From an uncultured Sutterella sp. (GTDB lineage: Bacteria; Pseudomonadota; Gammaproteobacteria; Burkholderiales; Burkholderiaceae_F), in NCBI GenBank assembly GCA_900770335.1, contig CAAGKD010000082.1:1-22207 (forward strand): DNA of 22,207 bases, in the 5' to 3' direction. The notes below the pieces were generated by a model. The model made no database searches and had not been told where the DNA came from. It saw only the letters and a program-made list of their open reading frames with translations. Below are positions 7,432-14,251 of the stretch, in pieces (positions within the stretch are counted from its first letter, which is position 1; every line of letters begins with the position of its first letter). Both the position numbers and the translations under genes were made by a program.

Positions 7432-7481
7432 GCGCGCTCCCGCATTGCTCCGCACCCATTTCTCAGGTATTTCCGGGCGAT

Positions 7482-7982
7482 TTACTTGTCCTCGCCGTCC
7501 TCTTCCTCTTCGAAGTCCTCGGCGGTGACGAACTCCTTGGCGAGGTTGGCCATCTCGACGGCGCAGCGGGCGCAGTCGCGGCCCTTCATGTCGAGGCGCT
7601 CCTGGCACTGCTCGTCGTTCTCGGTCGTGAGCACGCCGTTGGCGATGGGGATGGCGTAGTCGAGCGTGACGCGGGTGATGCCGGCGCCGGACTCGTTCGA
7701 GACGAGCTCGAAGTGATAGGTCTCGCCGCGGATCACCGCGCCGAGGGCGATGAGGGCGTCGTACTCGCCCGTCTCGGCGAGGCGCTGCAGGGCGAACGGG
7801 ATCTCGAGGGCGCCCGGAACGGAGACCTTCGTGACGTCCTCGTCCATGACGCCAAGCTTGCGGAGCTCATCCATGCAGGCCTCGAACTCGCCGCGGCCGG
7901 CATATTCATTGAAGCGCGAAACGACAATGCCGATGCGCAGATCAGTGCCGTCGGTCGAAGTCGGGATGATGTCAACTGCCAT
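7482..7982 (-). CDS. ribH: 6,7-dimethyl-8-ribityllumazine synthase
   Basis: Penultimate step of riboflavin synthesis: condenses 5-amino-6-ribitylaminouracil with 3,4-dihydroxy-2-butanone 4-phosphate to form lumazine, normally inside a large icosahedral or pentameric assembly. The 166 residues carry the family signatures: RIGIVVSRFNEYAG near residue 16, SVPGALEIPFALQRLA, LIALGAVIRGETYHFE (the catalytic His is H90) and ANGVLTTENDEQC. The C-terminus is an acidic tail (EDFEEEEDGEDK). Four cysteines are present, three of them (126, 137, 140) near the C-terminus. AAGGAGA lies just before the ATG. The gene precedes nusB, the conserved order, but here it has no ribBA upstream. Confidence 0.95.
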   Translation of the reverse strand: MAVDIIPTSTDGTDLRIGIVVSRFNEYAGRGEFEACMDELRKLGVMDEDVTKVSVPGALEIPFALQRLAETGEYDALIALGAVIRGETYHFELVSNESGAGITRVTLDYAIPIANGVLTTENDEQCQERLDMKGRDCARCAVEMANLAKEFVTAEDFEEEEDGEDK

Positions 7983-8160
7983 TTGCGTCTCCTTATGGAA
8001 GGGCAGATGCGCGGTCCCGCCCGTTCGGGTCCGGGGCCGCGCGAAGGATCATGAATCTCGGCCGGTGCGCGGCGGCGCGCCGGCCGGACGACGGCCCCGA
8101 TCCCGCGCCCCGTCCGGGGCATGCCGGCCGGAGAGCCGTCTGCTGGAACCTTTGATTTTA
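7983..8160 (-). promoter_or_regulatory. ribH promoter candidate and GC-rich hairpin leader
   Basis: Minus-strand 8160-8155 reads TAAAAT, a reasonable -10 with no clear -35. The roughly 165-base leader that would follow contains strong GC hairpins, including arms GCGCGG/CCGCGC across about 8010-8042, CGGCCGG/CCGGCCG across about 8059-8085 and GCCCC/GGGGC near 8107-8120. I looked for the conserved FMN riboswitch (RFN) core and did not find it. Confidence 0.35.
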
Positions 8161-8218
8161 CCGCAGGCGCCCCGGACCGCCTGAAGAGAGATCCGCGCCC
8201 GATTCCCCCCGCCTGAGC

Positions 8219-8275
8219 CTCGTCATCAAGTCGTCACTCTCCCGTCAAGGGACCTTCACGGCCGATTCCTAGACT
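8219..8275 (+). promoter_or_regulatory. Pho box and -10 of the alkaline phosphatase gene
   Basis: Four direct repeats lie exactly 11 bases apart: CGTCA at 8221, CGTCA at 8232, CGTCA at 8243 and CTTCA at 8254. This is the PhoB-binding arrangement (7-base core plus 4-base spacer). The last repeat continues CACGGCCGA and then, four bases on, a -10-like TAGACT at 8270-8275. From memory this is the same spacing and partly the same sequence as the E. coli phoA promoter. Phosphate-starvation control by PhoB is therefore very likely. The start codon is 80 bases downstream of the -10. Confidence 0.8.
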
Positions 8276-8355
8276 GCCCGTCAAATTCTTCCCGGGCGAG
8301 CTCCGGCCCGCCCTCTGACTGTCGTTCGCGGCGGATCCCGCCGCAAGGAATCATC

Positions 8356-10104
8356 GTGAAAAGATTCGCTCTCAGCGCCGCTTCCGCCGCGCTCGCCGCC
8401 GTCCTGCTCTCCGGCGCCGCCTCCGCCGCCCAGATCTACCCCGTGGACCAGGCCCGCTTCATGACGAACGCGAAGTTCGACTTCAAGATCGAGCTCGACA
8501 AGGTCGCCGCCCGCAAGGACATCCGCATCGAGATCAACGGCGCGGACTACCGCAAGGTCCTCAAGAGCGATGAGATCTACGTCGCCGAAGAGATCGACGC
8601 GAACGGCTCGGCGATCATCGTCCGCGACGTCGAGATCGCGAAGCCCGGCAAGTACGAGGTCACCGTCACGAGCCCCGAGGGCGTGATGCGCGCGAACTGG
8701 GACATCTACACGACGCCGCAGAAGGCTGTCGCGAAGAACGTGATCATCCTTCTCGCCGACGGTCTCTCCGTGGGGCACCGCACCGCCGCCCGCATCCTCT
8801 CCAAGGGCGTGAAGAACGGCATGTACCAGGCTCCGCTCGCCATGGACGACATGCCGCACATGGCCCTGCTCGGCACGAGCTCGGTCAACACGATCGCCGC
8901 GGACAGCGCGAACACCGCCTCGGCCTACATGACCGGCCACAAGTCCTCCGTCAACGCCCTCGGCGTCTACGCCGACCGCACGAAGGCCTCCCAGGACGAT
9001 CCCCGCCAGGAGACGATCGCCGAGCTGCTGCGCCGCAAGACCGGCAAGGCGATCGGCGTGGTCTCGGACGCCGAGATCGAGGACGCGACGCCCGCCTCGG
9101 TCGTTTCGCACACGCGCCGCCGCGCCGACAAGGCCGACATCGTCGGCATGTTCTGGGACGTCCGCCCCGACGTGATCCTCGGCGGCGGCTCGGCCTACTT
9201 CCTCCCGCAGGGCACCCCGGGCTCGAAGCGCAAGGACGGCGAGAACTACATCGCCAAGTTCACCGACGCGGGCTACAAGCTCGTCACGACCCGCACCGAG
9301 CTCACGGGCGCCACGAACGGCAAGGCCCCCGACAAGCTCCTCGGCCTCTTCCACACGGGCAACATGGACGGCTGGATCGACCGCCACCAGTGGAAGGGCA
9401 ACACCGTGAGCAAGTTCCCCGACCAGCCCGACCTCACGGATTCGTTTGACGCCGCCGTCAAGGTGCTCGAGAAGAACAAGAACGGATTCTTCCTCATGCT
9501 CGAGGCGGGCCTCGTCGACAAGTTCTCCCACCCGCTCGACTGGACGCGCTCCGTGGGCGACACGATCGCCTTCGACAAGGTCGTCGAGCGCGCGCAGAAG
9601 TACTGCGACGCGCACCCCGACACGCTCCTCATCGTGACGGGCGACCACACGCACTCGATCTCCGTGGCGGGAACGGTCGACGACAACAAGCCCGGCAAGG
9701 ACATGCGCGAGAAGGTCGGCGTCTACGCCAACGCGGGCTACCCCAACTACGAGGACAAGGACAAGGACGGCTTCCCCGACGACTTCGCGCCGAGCAAGCG
9801 CCTCGCCGTCTTCTTCGGCGCCCATCCGGACTACTACGAGACCTACAGGCCTGATCCGAAGCGCACGTTCAACCCGGCCGTCAAGAACGAGAAGGGCGAG
9901 TACGTCGCTGACGAGGAGTACAGGAAGGTCGAGGGCGGCCACTTCGTCGAGGGCAACCTCCCGAGGAACGAGGCCCAGGGCGTGCACACCGTCGACGACC
10001 TCGTCGTGACGGCCCGCGGCCCCAACTCTGAGAAAATCCGCGGCTTCATGAACTCCACGGAGATCTTCCGCGTGATGGCCGAAGCCATGGCCCTCGGTCA
10101 CTGA
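8356..10104 (+). CDS. Secreted PhoA-type alkaline phosphatase
   Basis: Hydrolyses phosphate monoesters in the periplasm or outside the cell. The GTG start has AAGGAA five bases upstream. Residues 1-24 are a signal peptide (basic start, Ala/Leu core, cleavage after AASA). Residues 25-120 form an extra N-terminal beta-rich domain. The catalytic domain has every key residue of the PhoA family: D135 in LADG, nucleophile S184 in ADSANTA, D243 and T245 in EDATP, E383, D388 and H392 in MLEAGLVDKFSH, D430-H431 in TGDHTHS, and H544 in GVHTVDD. At 582 residues it is longer than E. coli PhoA (about 470). The extra length includes a D-x-D-x-D-G-x-x-D stretch at 467-475 that looks like a calcium-binding loop. 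A tandem Pho box lies upstream. I do not assign phoA because subfamily (PhoA or a longer variant) is uncertain. Confidence 0.93.
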   Translation: MKRFALSAASAALAAVLLSGAASAAQIYPVDQARFMTNAKFDFKIELDKVAARKDIRIEINGADYRKVLKSDEIYVAEEIDANGSAIIVRDVEIAKPGKYEVTVTSPEGVMRANWDIYTTPQKAVAKNVIILLADGLSVGHRTAARILSKGVKNGMYQAPLAMDDMPHMALLGTSSVNTIAADSANTASAYMTGHKSSVNALGVYADRTKASQDDPRQETIAELLRRKTGKAIGVVSDAEIEDATPASVVSHTRRRADKADIVGMFWDVRPDVILGGGSAYFLPQGTPGSKRKDGENYIAKFTDAGYKLVTTRTELTGATNGKAPDKLLGLFHTGNMDGWIDRHQWKGNTVSKFPDQPDLTDSFDAAVKVLEKNKNGFFLMLEAGLVDKFSHPLDWTRSVGDTIAFDKVVERAQKYCDAHPDTLLIVTGDHTHSISVAGTVDDNKPGKDMREKVGVYANAGYPNYEDKDKDGFPDDFAPSKRLAVFFGAHPDYYETYRPDPKRTFNPAVKNEKGEYVADEEYRKVEGGHFVEGNLPRNEAQGVHTVDDLVVTARGPNSEKIRGFMNSTEIFRVMAEAMALGH

Positions 10105-10123
10105 TCCCGGCGAGGCCGGAGGA

Positions 10124-10144
10124 GGCGGGGCTGCGATCCCCGCC
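10124..10144 (+). other. Hairpin after the phosphatase gene
   Basis: GGCGGGG (10124-10130) pairs with CCCCGCC (10138-10144) around a 7-base loop, 20 bases after the phosphatase stop. No T run follows, so it is at best a weak or Rho-assisted terminator. Read-through into the next three genes cannot be excluded. Confidence 0.4.
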
Positions 10145-10219
10145 CCTGCGGCCTGACGCGGGCCCCCGAAGGCGGGCGCGGCGCTTCCCCGAAGCGAGCG
10201 CCTGCTTTCGGCGCATCCG

Positions 10220-10229
10220 CCCCCCCCCC
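10220..10229 (+). repeat. C10 homopolymer before the DUF3299-like gene
   Basis: Ten consecutive C end 25 bases before the start codon at 10255. Runs this long in a 5' untranslated region can change length by polymerase slippage and alter promoter spacing or leader structure. Confidence 0.6.
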
Positions 10230-10254
10230 ACCGTCCCTCTTCCGGAGTCCGATC

Positions 10255-10707
10255 ATGCGCCGGCGCGCGATTCTCTCCCTGCCCTCCGCACTTGTTCTGT
10301 CCGCCGCGCTCGCGCCGCTCACGGCGAGCGCCGCCCCGCGGCCCAACCTCGCCTTCGACGAGATGTACTCTGGCGTCTCCGCGCTCGGCCTCGTGCTCTC
10401 CGAGAAGATGAAATCGCTCGAGGGAAAGCCCGTCACGATCCTGGGCTTCATGGCCCCGCCCCTCAAGGCGGACGCGGGGTTCCTCGTCCTCACGAAGGAG
10501 CCCGTGAGCCTGTGCCCCTTCTGCAACTCCGACGCGGACTGGCCCGACAGCATCATCGTCGTGCGGCTTCGCAATCAGCAGGACTTCGTCCAGGCCAACC
10601 GCATCATCGCCGTCACCGGCACGCTCGAGCTCGGCAGCCGCGTCGACGAGGAGACGGGCTTCGTGAGCCTCGTGCGGATCGTCGACGCTTCGTTCGAGAT
10701 CGTCTGA
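10255..10707 (+). CDS. Secreted DUF3299-like protein next to an ABC transporter
   Basis: Function unknown. The 150-residue product begins with a signal peptide (MRRRAILSLPSALVLSAALAP, cleavage near TASA-AP), leaving a periplasmic domain of about 124 residues. That domain has a small beta-fold pattern seen in DUF3299-type proteins: LEGKPVTILGFMAPP, FLVLTKEPVSLCPFC with a CxxC pair (C87, C90), then SIIVVRL, IIAVTGTLELG and FVSLVRIVDASFEIV. The CxxC could bind metal or be redox active. CGGAG precedes the ATG. It lies 41 bases before the ABC ATPase on the same strand and is very likely its partner. DUF3299 proteins often neighbour LolCD/MacB-like ABC genes linked to metal homeostasis; that link is from general knowledge and the family assignment is by eye. 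Confidence 0.7.
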   Translation: MRRRAILSLPSALVLSAALAPLTASAAPRPNLAFDEMYSGVSALGLVLSEKMKSLEGKPVTILGFMAPPLKADAGFLVLTKEPVSLCPFCNSDADWPDSIIVVRLRNQQDFVQANRIIAVTGTLELGSRVDEETGFVSLVRIVDASFEIV

Positions 10708-10748
10708 CCGCACCCCGGCACTCCTTGAATCTTTGAGAAAGGCAAGAC

Positions 10749-11555
10749 ATGGCCAGAAACCGCGCGCCCGCGCTGACGCTTGAGAACGTCTCCCTGCGCG
10801 TTCGGGACGGAGCGAGCGAGCGCACGCTCCTCCTCGCCCCCGCGCTCCATCTTCCGCCCGGCTCGGTCCTCGGCGTCCGCGGCGCCTCCGGCGCGGGCAA
10901 GAGCACCTTCCTGAGAATTCTCTCGGGGGTCGTGCCGCCCACGTCGGGCTCGGTCAGGTGGGGCGACGTGCGGCTCGAGACGCTCTCCGAAGCCGAGCGC
11001 GACCGCTGGCGCGGCGAGCGCTGCGGGTTCCTCTTTCAGGACTTCCGGCTCTTTCCGGACCTCACCGCCGAGGAGAACGTGCTCCTGCCCGTCACCTTCA
11101 CGCGCGCCATCACCGCGCGGGACCGGGCGAAGGCGCGGGAGCTCCTCACCGAGCACGGCGTGCGGCCGCAGTCGCGCGCCGCGACGCTCTCCCGGGGCGA
11201 GATGCAGCGCACGGCGCTCGCGCGCGTTCTGCTCGCCGAGCCCGGCGTGATCCTCGCCGACGAGCCGACGGCGAGCCTTGACGGTGCGCGTGCAGAAAGC
11301 GTGACGCGGCGCCTGCTATCGGCGGCCGAGGGGCTCGGCGCCACGCTCATCCTCGTGAGCCACGATCCGCGCGTGCTCGCCGCGATGCCGCATGTCGCCG
11401 AGATCGACTGCGGACGGCTCATCGTCCCCGACGAGCTCTCCGGGCCCGCTGAAACCGCCGAGCCCGCCGCGGTCATTCCGAAGCGCCCGTGCATGCCGGG
11501 CGCATCAGGTCCGGCGTCAAGATCCTCCGCCCGGGAGACGCGCTCATGCATGTGA
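10749..11555 (+). CDS. ABC transporter ATP-binding protein
   Basis: Cytoplasmic ATPase that powers the adjacent FtsX-type permease. The 268 residues show the full ABC set: Walker A GASGAGKST (45-53), Q-loop FLFQDF, a signature LSRGEMQR (a variant of LSGGQ), Walker B VILADEPTASLD and the H-loop LVSHD. The fold is of the LolD/MacB/FtsE group. The last 40 or so residues, rich in Pro, Ala and Ser, extend past the usual end and may be loosely structured. GAGAAAGG precedes the ATG. The stop overlaps the permease start by ten bases (11546-11555), implying translational coupling. The substrate cannot be read from the ATPase. Confidence 0.93.
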   Translation: MARNRAPALTLENVSLRVRDGASERTLLLAPALHLPPGSVLGVRGASGAGKSTFLRILSGVVPPTSGSVRWGDVRLETLSEAERDRWRGERCGFLFQDFRLFPDLTAEENVLLPVTFTRAITARDRAKARELLTEHGVRPQSRAATLSRGEMQRTALARVLLAEPGVILADEPTASLDGARAESVTRRLLSAAEGLGATLILVSHDPRVLAAMPHVAEIDCGRLIVPDELSGPAETAEPAAVIPKRPCMPGASGPASRSSARETRSCM

Positions 11556-12823
11556 CGATGCTCCTCAGGAGCGAGCTGCGCCGCTCCGCCGGGGTGCTCC
11601 TCGGCATGGCCGCCGTGCTCGCGCTCTCCCTCGCCCTTGCGGCCGCGTCCGGGATCTGCGAGCGCATGATCCGGCAGTCGAGCGCCGCCGCGGCGCATGA
11701 CTTCGACCTCCTCGCGGGCGCGCGCGGCAGCGCGACGTCGCTTCTTCTCGGCGCAGTCTACCTGCGCGACGAGCCCCTTCCCCTCATGCCCGCCTCGGCG
11801 CTCGAGGAGCTTCTCCGCGCAAAGGGCGTGCGCTGGGCCGCTCCCGTCGCCTTCGGCGACCGGATCGGCGAGGCGCCCCTCGTCGGCACAACCCGCGCGA
11901 TGGCGACGCTCGGCGGAGAGCGAGCGCTCGCCTCGGGGCGCGTCTTCGCCTCGCCCCATGAAGCGGTGGCGGGCGCCGCCTCGGGCCTCGCGCTCGGAGA
12001 GGACTTCACCCCGATGCACAGCCGGACGCAGGGCGCCGGACACGCCCACGCGCACGCGGCCTTCCGCGTCGTCGGCATTCTCCCCGCGACGGGAACGCCC
12101 TGGGACCGGGCCGTGCTCGTTCCGATCGAATCCGTCTGGGCGATGCACGGCGCCGGCTCCCGCTCAGGAGCCGCCGGCCGCGATGAGCGCCATGAACACG
12201 AAGAGCTCGAAGCGCACGGAGACCACGCCGAGGCGCCGCTCGAGTCCTGGCTCTCGGAAGACCTCTCGAAGCTCCCGGGCATGTCCGCCGTCGTCGTGAA
12301 GCCCGCAACGGTCGCGGATGCCTACCGTCTGCGGCAACGCCTCAATCAGACGGCCGCGCCGGGCGCGGACGGCGCCCCCGTCCCCCTAATGGGCGCCTTC
12401 ACAGGCGAGGTGCTCGTGAGCCTCTACGCGACGATGGGCTCGGCCGCCGCGGCGCTCTCCGGCATCACCGCGGCCTCGCTCGTCGCGTCCCTCGCCGCCA
12501 CGCTCATCACCGGAATCCTCCTCGGGCGCCTGCGCGCGCCAACGCTCCTGCAGCTGAGGCTCCTCGGCGCTCCGCGCGCTTATGTGGGGCAGCTCGTCTG
12601 GCTCATCGTCATGACGGTCGTCGCTGCAGGCGCCGCCGGGGGCGTCCTCGGCGGGCTCGGCCTCGCCGAGCTCTGCGCGCGCGTCATGACCGATGAGACG
12701 GGCATCGCGATGAGCCCGGCGCTCTCCGGCCGGGAGGGACTGCTCGCGCTCGCGACCCTCGCCGCAGGGGCGCTCTGCGCCCTCGTGCCGGCCGTTTCGG
12801 CCGGTCGGATGAGGCTGGGCTAG
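11546..12823 (+). CDS. FtsX-type ABC permease with His-rich periplasmic region
   Basis: Integral membrane partner of the preceding ATPase, of the LolC/MacB (FtsX-domain) type. The ATG at 11546 with GGGAGA upstream gives 425 residues. One membrane segment lies near residues 15-37, a large extracytoplasmic domain follows (about 40-290), and three more segments lie in the last 130 residues (ITAASLVASLAATLITG, VWLIVMTVVAAGAAGG, ALATLAAGALCALVP). The large domain has two histidine clusters: H158, then HAHAH at 166-170, and DERHEHEELEAHGDH around 213-227. These suggest metal binding, such as zinc or copper, in or near the transported path. Together with the DUF3299-like protein this forms a three-gene unit. 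A lipoprotein-release role is an alternative. The missing element is a recognisable solute-binding protein. Confidence 0.85.
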   Translation: MHVTMLLRSELRRSAGVLLGMAAVLALSLALAAASGICERMIRQSSAAAAHDFDLLAGARGSATSLLLGAVYLRDEPLPLMPASALEELLRAKGVRWAAPVAFGDRIGEAPLVGTTRAMATLGGERALASGRVFASPHEAVAGAASGLALGEDFTPMHSRTQGAGHAHAHAAFRVVGILPATGTPWDRAVLVPIESVWAMHGAGSRSGAAGRDERHEHEELEAHGDHAEAPLESWLSEDLSKLPGMSAVVVKPATVADAYRLRQRLNQTAAPGADGAPVPLMGAFTGEVLVSLYATMGSAAAALSGITAASLVASLAATLITGILLGRLRAPTLLQLRLLGAPRAYVGQLVWLIVMTVVAAGAAGGVLGGLGLAELCARVMTDETGIAMSPALSGREGLLALATLAAGALCALVPAVSAGRMRLG

Positions 12824-13098
12824 GCCGATTGAACAAGCTTCGGTCCATTTGCCGGGGCTGTTTGATCGAACCGCGCATGAGCTAGAGGAATCTCCCTACC
12901 CTTCTGGGGGGATTGAAACCCAAAAATCTCGCGGTTTCACCGCCATTCCGATTTCATCGGAATGATAGGATGCGCACCTCTCTCTGTTGATCTTCGCGCG
13001 CCGCGCTCACGCACTCGTCTTCGAGCCCGGCTGCAGCATTGCCCCCGACCCGGGTCTTTCTGCCGTCGCGATGCCCTCTTCTCCATCGCCAAACGCGC
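12824..13098. promoter_or_regulatory. Hairpin-dense leader/intergenic region before the prepilin
   Basis: Four hairpins are packed side by side between 12889 and 12964. AATCTCCC (12889-12896) pairs with GGGGGATT (12907-12914), with one G-U. TGAAACC (12914-12920) pairs with GGTTTCA (12933-12939), which excludes the alternative GCGGT-TTC-ACCGC (12931-12943). CATTCCGAT-TTC-ATCGGAATG (12944-12964) is a perfect 9-bp stem. An extended -10-like TGATAGGAT (12963-12971) follows directly. No T run follows, so a simple terminator is unlikely. It could be an operator, a structured RNA or an attenuator. The rest, 12972-13098, has no clear feature and no good ribosome-binding site before the prepilin ATG. 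Confidence 0.55.
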
Positions 13099-13647
13099 AT
13101 GAAAACCCGCTTCCACCGCGCCGCCCCCGCCTGCGGCGGCTTCACGCTCATCGAGATCGTTCTCGTGCTGGTGCTCATCGGCATCCTCTCCTCGATGGCC
13201 GTGCCGAAATACTTTGACTTCCAGCGCCAGGCCGAGGCCCGCGCCGCAACCTCCGCGATCGACGAGGCGCAGACGCGCATCCTCTCGACCTTCGCCGAGA
13301 AGCTCCTCTCGGGCGTCACCTGCGCGCAGGCCGCCGAGGCCGTGAGCGACGTCAAGACCGTCGCAGACAGCGTCTCCGGAAGCGGCGGCGTCTTCGGCGG
13401 CTGGCGGATCAACGCGCCGGCGATCACCGAGCAGGGAACGGCCGTCACGGTCACGTCGCTCTCAAGCGGCAACGTCTACGAGAACATCGGCAAGCTCATT
13501 CTCCCGTCCTGCCTCATCAACGACGCCTCCGCCGAGACCCGGCCCGATCCGGACCAGGAGTCGGGCGGCGGCAATGGCGGCGGAAGCAACGGCGGGAACG
13601 GCGGCGACAATGGAGGCGTTGACGACTCCGGCGGCAACGGCGCCTGA
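13099..13647 (+). CDS. Type IV prepilin-like protein, N-terminal part
   Basis: Pilin or pseudopilin subunit. The ATG at 13099 gives 182 residues starting MKTRFHRAAP. The prepilin peptidase site GG-FTLIE is at residues 14-19, followed by the hydrophobic assembly helix (IVLVLVLIGILSSMAVP) and KYFDFQRQAEARA. A globular region of about 100 residues with cysteines follows. The frame then enters a Gly/Asn linker (GGGNGGGSNGGNGGDNGG) and stops at TGA 13645-13647. Immediately after, the next frame continues with a Pro-rich linker and a plausible folded domain, so this looks like the first half of a longer protein split by a +1 frame change. No Shine-Dalgarno sequence is evident, and no other pilus gene is in the window. 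Confidence 0.8.
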   Translation: MKTRFHRAAPACGGFTLIEIVLVLVLIGILSSMAVPKYFDFQRQAEARAATSAIDEAQTRILSTFAEKLLSGVTCAQAAEAVSDVKTVADSVSGSGGVFGGWRINAPAITEQGTAVTVTSLSSGNVYENIGKLILPSCLINDASAETRPDPDQESGGGNGGGSNGGNGGDNGGVDDSGGNGA

Positions 13648-14137
13648 TCCGGCACCTGATCCAGCGCCGACGCCGAACTCGCCCTCCCACGGCGGCTCCT
13701 CCGGTAGCTCCGGCTCCCTGCCTTCGGACATCGGAGCCGACGGCTCGATCGCCGGCTGGGGCACGCCGCCTGCCGGAGAGACCAACTGCCAGTACAACAA
13801 CTGCAAGTACAAGAACGGCACCATCGTCCAGGACAACGGCAGCTACTACGTCGCCGTCAGGTCACAGGCCTTCAGCGACAGCGACCTGGCTGTCAATCTG
13901 GAGGATTCAAACCTCTACAAGAATGCGCACGGCCTCATCAAGCTCGACTTCTCGCAGCCCCTGCGCTCGCCCACTCCCGAAAATTCCGGCCACTGGATCC
14001 CCGGACTCAAATACGGAGACATCTGCAAGGGCGCCGACCAAAGGTACTACGTGTTCCTCGGAGACAATGCAGAATGGGCGCCCTACCCGAGCAAGGGTTC
14101 CGGCGGGCAGTGGCAGGCGATCGGCTATGAAAGCTGA
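13646..14137 (+). pseudogene. Frame-shifted C-terminal domain of the prepilin
   Basis: Continuation of the prepilin in the +1 frame: reading from 13646 gives DPAPDPAPTPNSP, a Ser/Gly linker (GGSSGSSGS), then about 120 residues up to TAA-less stop TGA at 14137. Third-position GC in this frame is high from about 13650, as expected for real coding sequence. The domain holds two similar stretches, YKNGTIVQDNGSYYVAV and YGDICKGADQRYYVFLGDN, each like the tyrosine-glycine core of carbohydrate-binding modules of family 5/12; the second is flanked by HWIPG and QWQAIG. Three or four cysteines could form disulfides. The region may be expressed by frameshifting, be switched by slippage, or be dead. An independent start at ATG 13574 inside the glycine repeat is possible but has no visible ribosome-binding site. 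Confidence 0.6.
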
Positions 14138-14159
14138 TCCGCACTGATTCCAAACGCGC

Positions 14160-14202
14160 CAAGGCGCCGAACTCCTCCCCGGAGCCGGCGCCTTGTTCAT
14201 TT
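14160..14202 (+). terminator. Intrinsic terminator after the prepilin locus
   Basis: Perfect 10-bp stem, CAAGGCGCCG (14160-14169) with CGGCGCCTTG (14186-14195), 16-base loop, followed by TTCATTT. It lies 23 bases after the stop at 14137, which supports the second reading frame being part of the transcribed gene. Confidence 0.75.
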
Positions 14203-14251
14203 CCGAAGCCCCGCCCCCGGCGGCGTCAGCCGCAGAAGGCGGGCCTTCCCG

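Noticed and set aside
7983..8355. Possible FMN riboswitch before ribH
   Set aside because: The conserved RFN segments could not be found on either strand; only generic GC hairpins are present.
8281..10713. An 810-codon open frame on the minus strand opposite the phosphatase and the DUF3299-like gene
   Set aside because: Low-complexity Val/Asp/Arg/Glu composition typical of antisense frames in high-GC DNA; the plus-strand phosphatase has every catalytic residue.
12911..12920. GATTGAAACC, which resembles the 3' end of many CRISPR repeats
   Set aside because: It occurs once, with no repeated units or spacers around it and no cas genes; it is better explained as one arm of the local hairpins.
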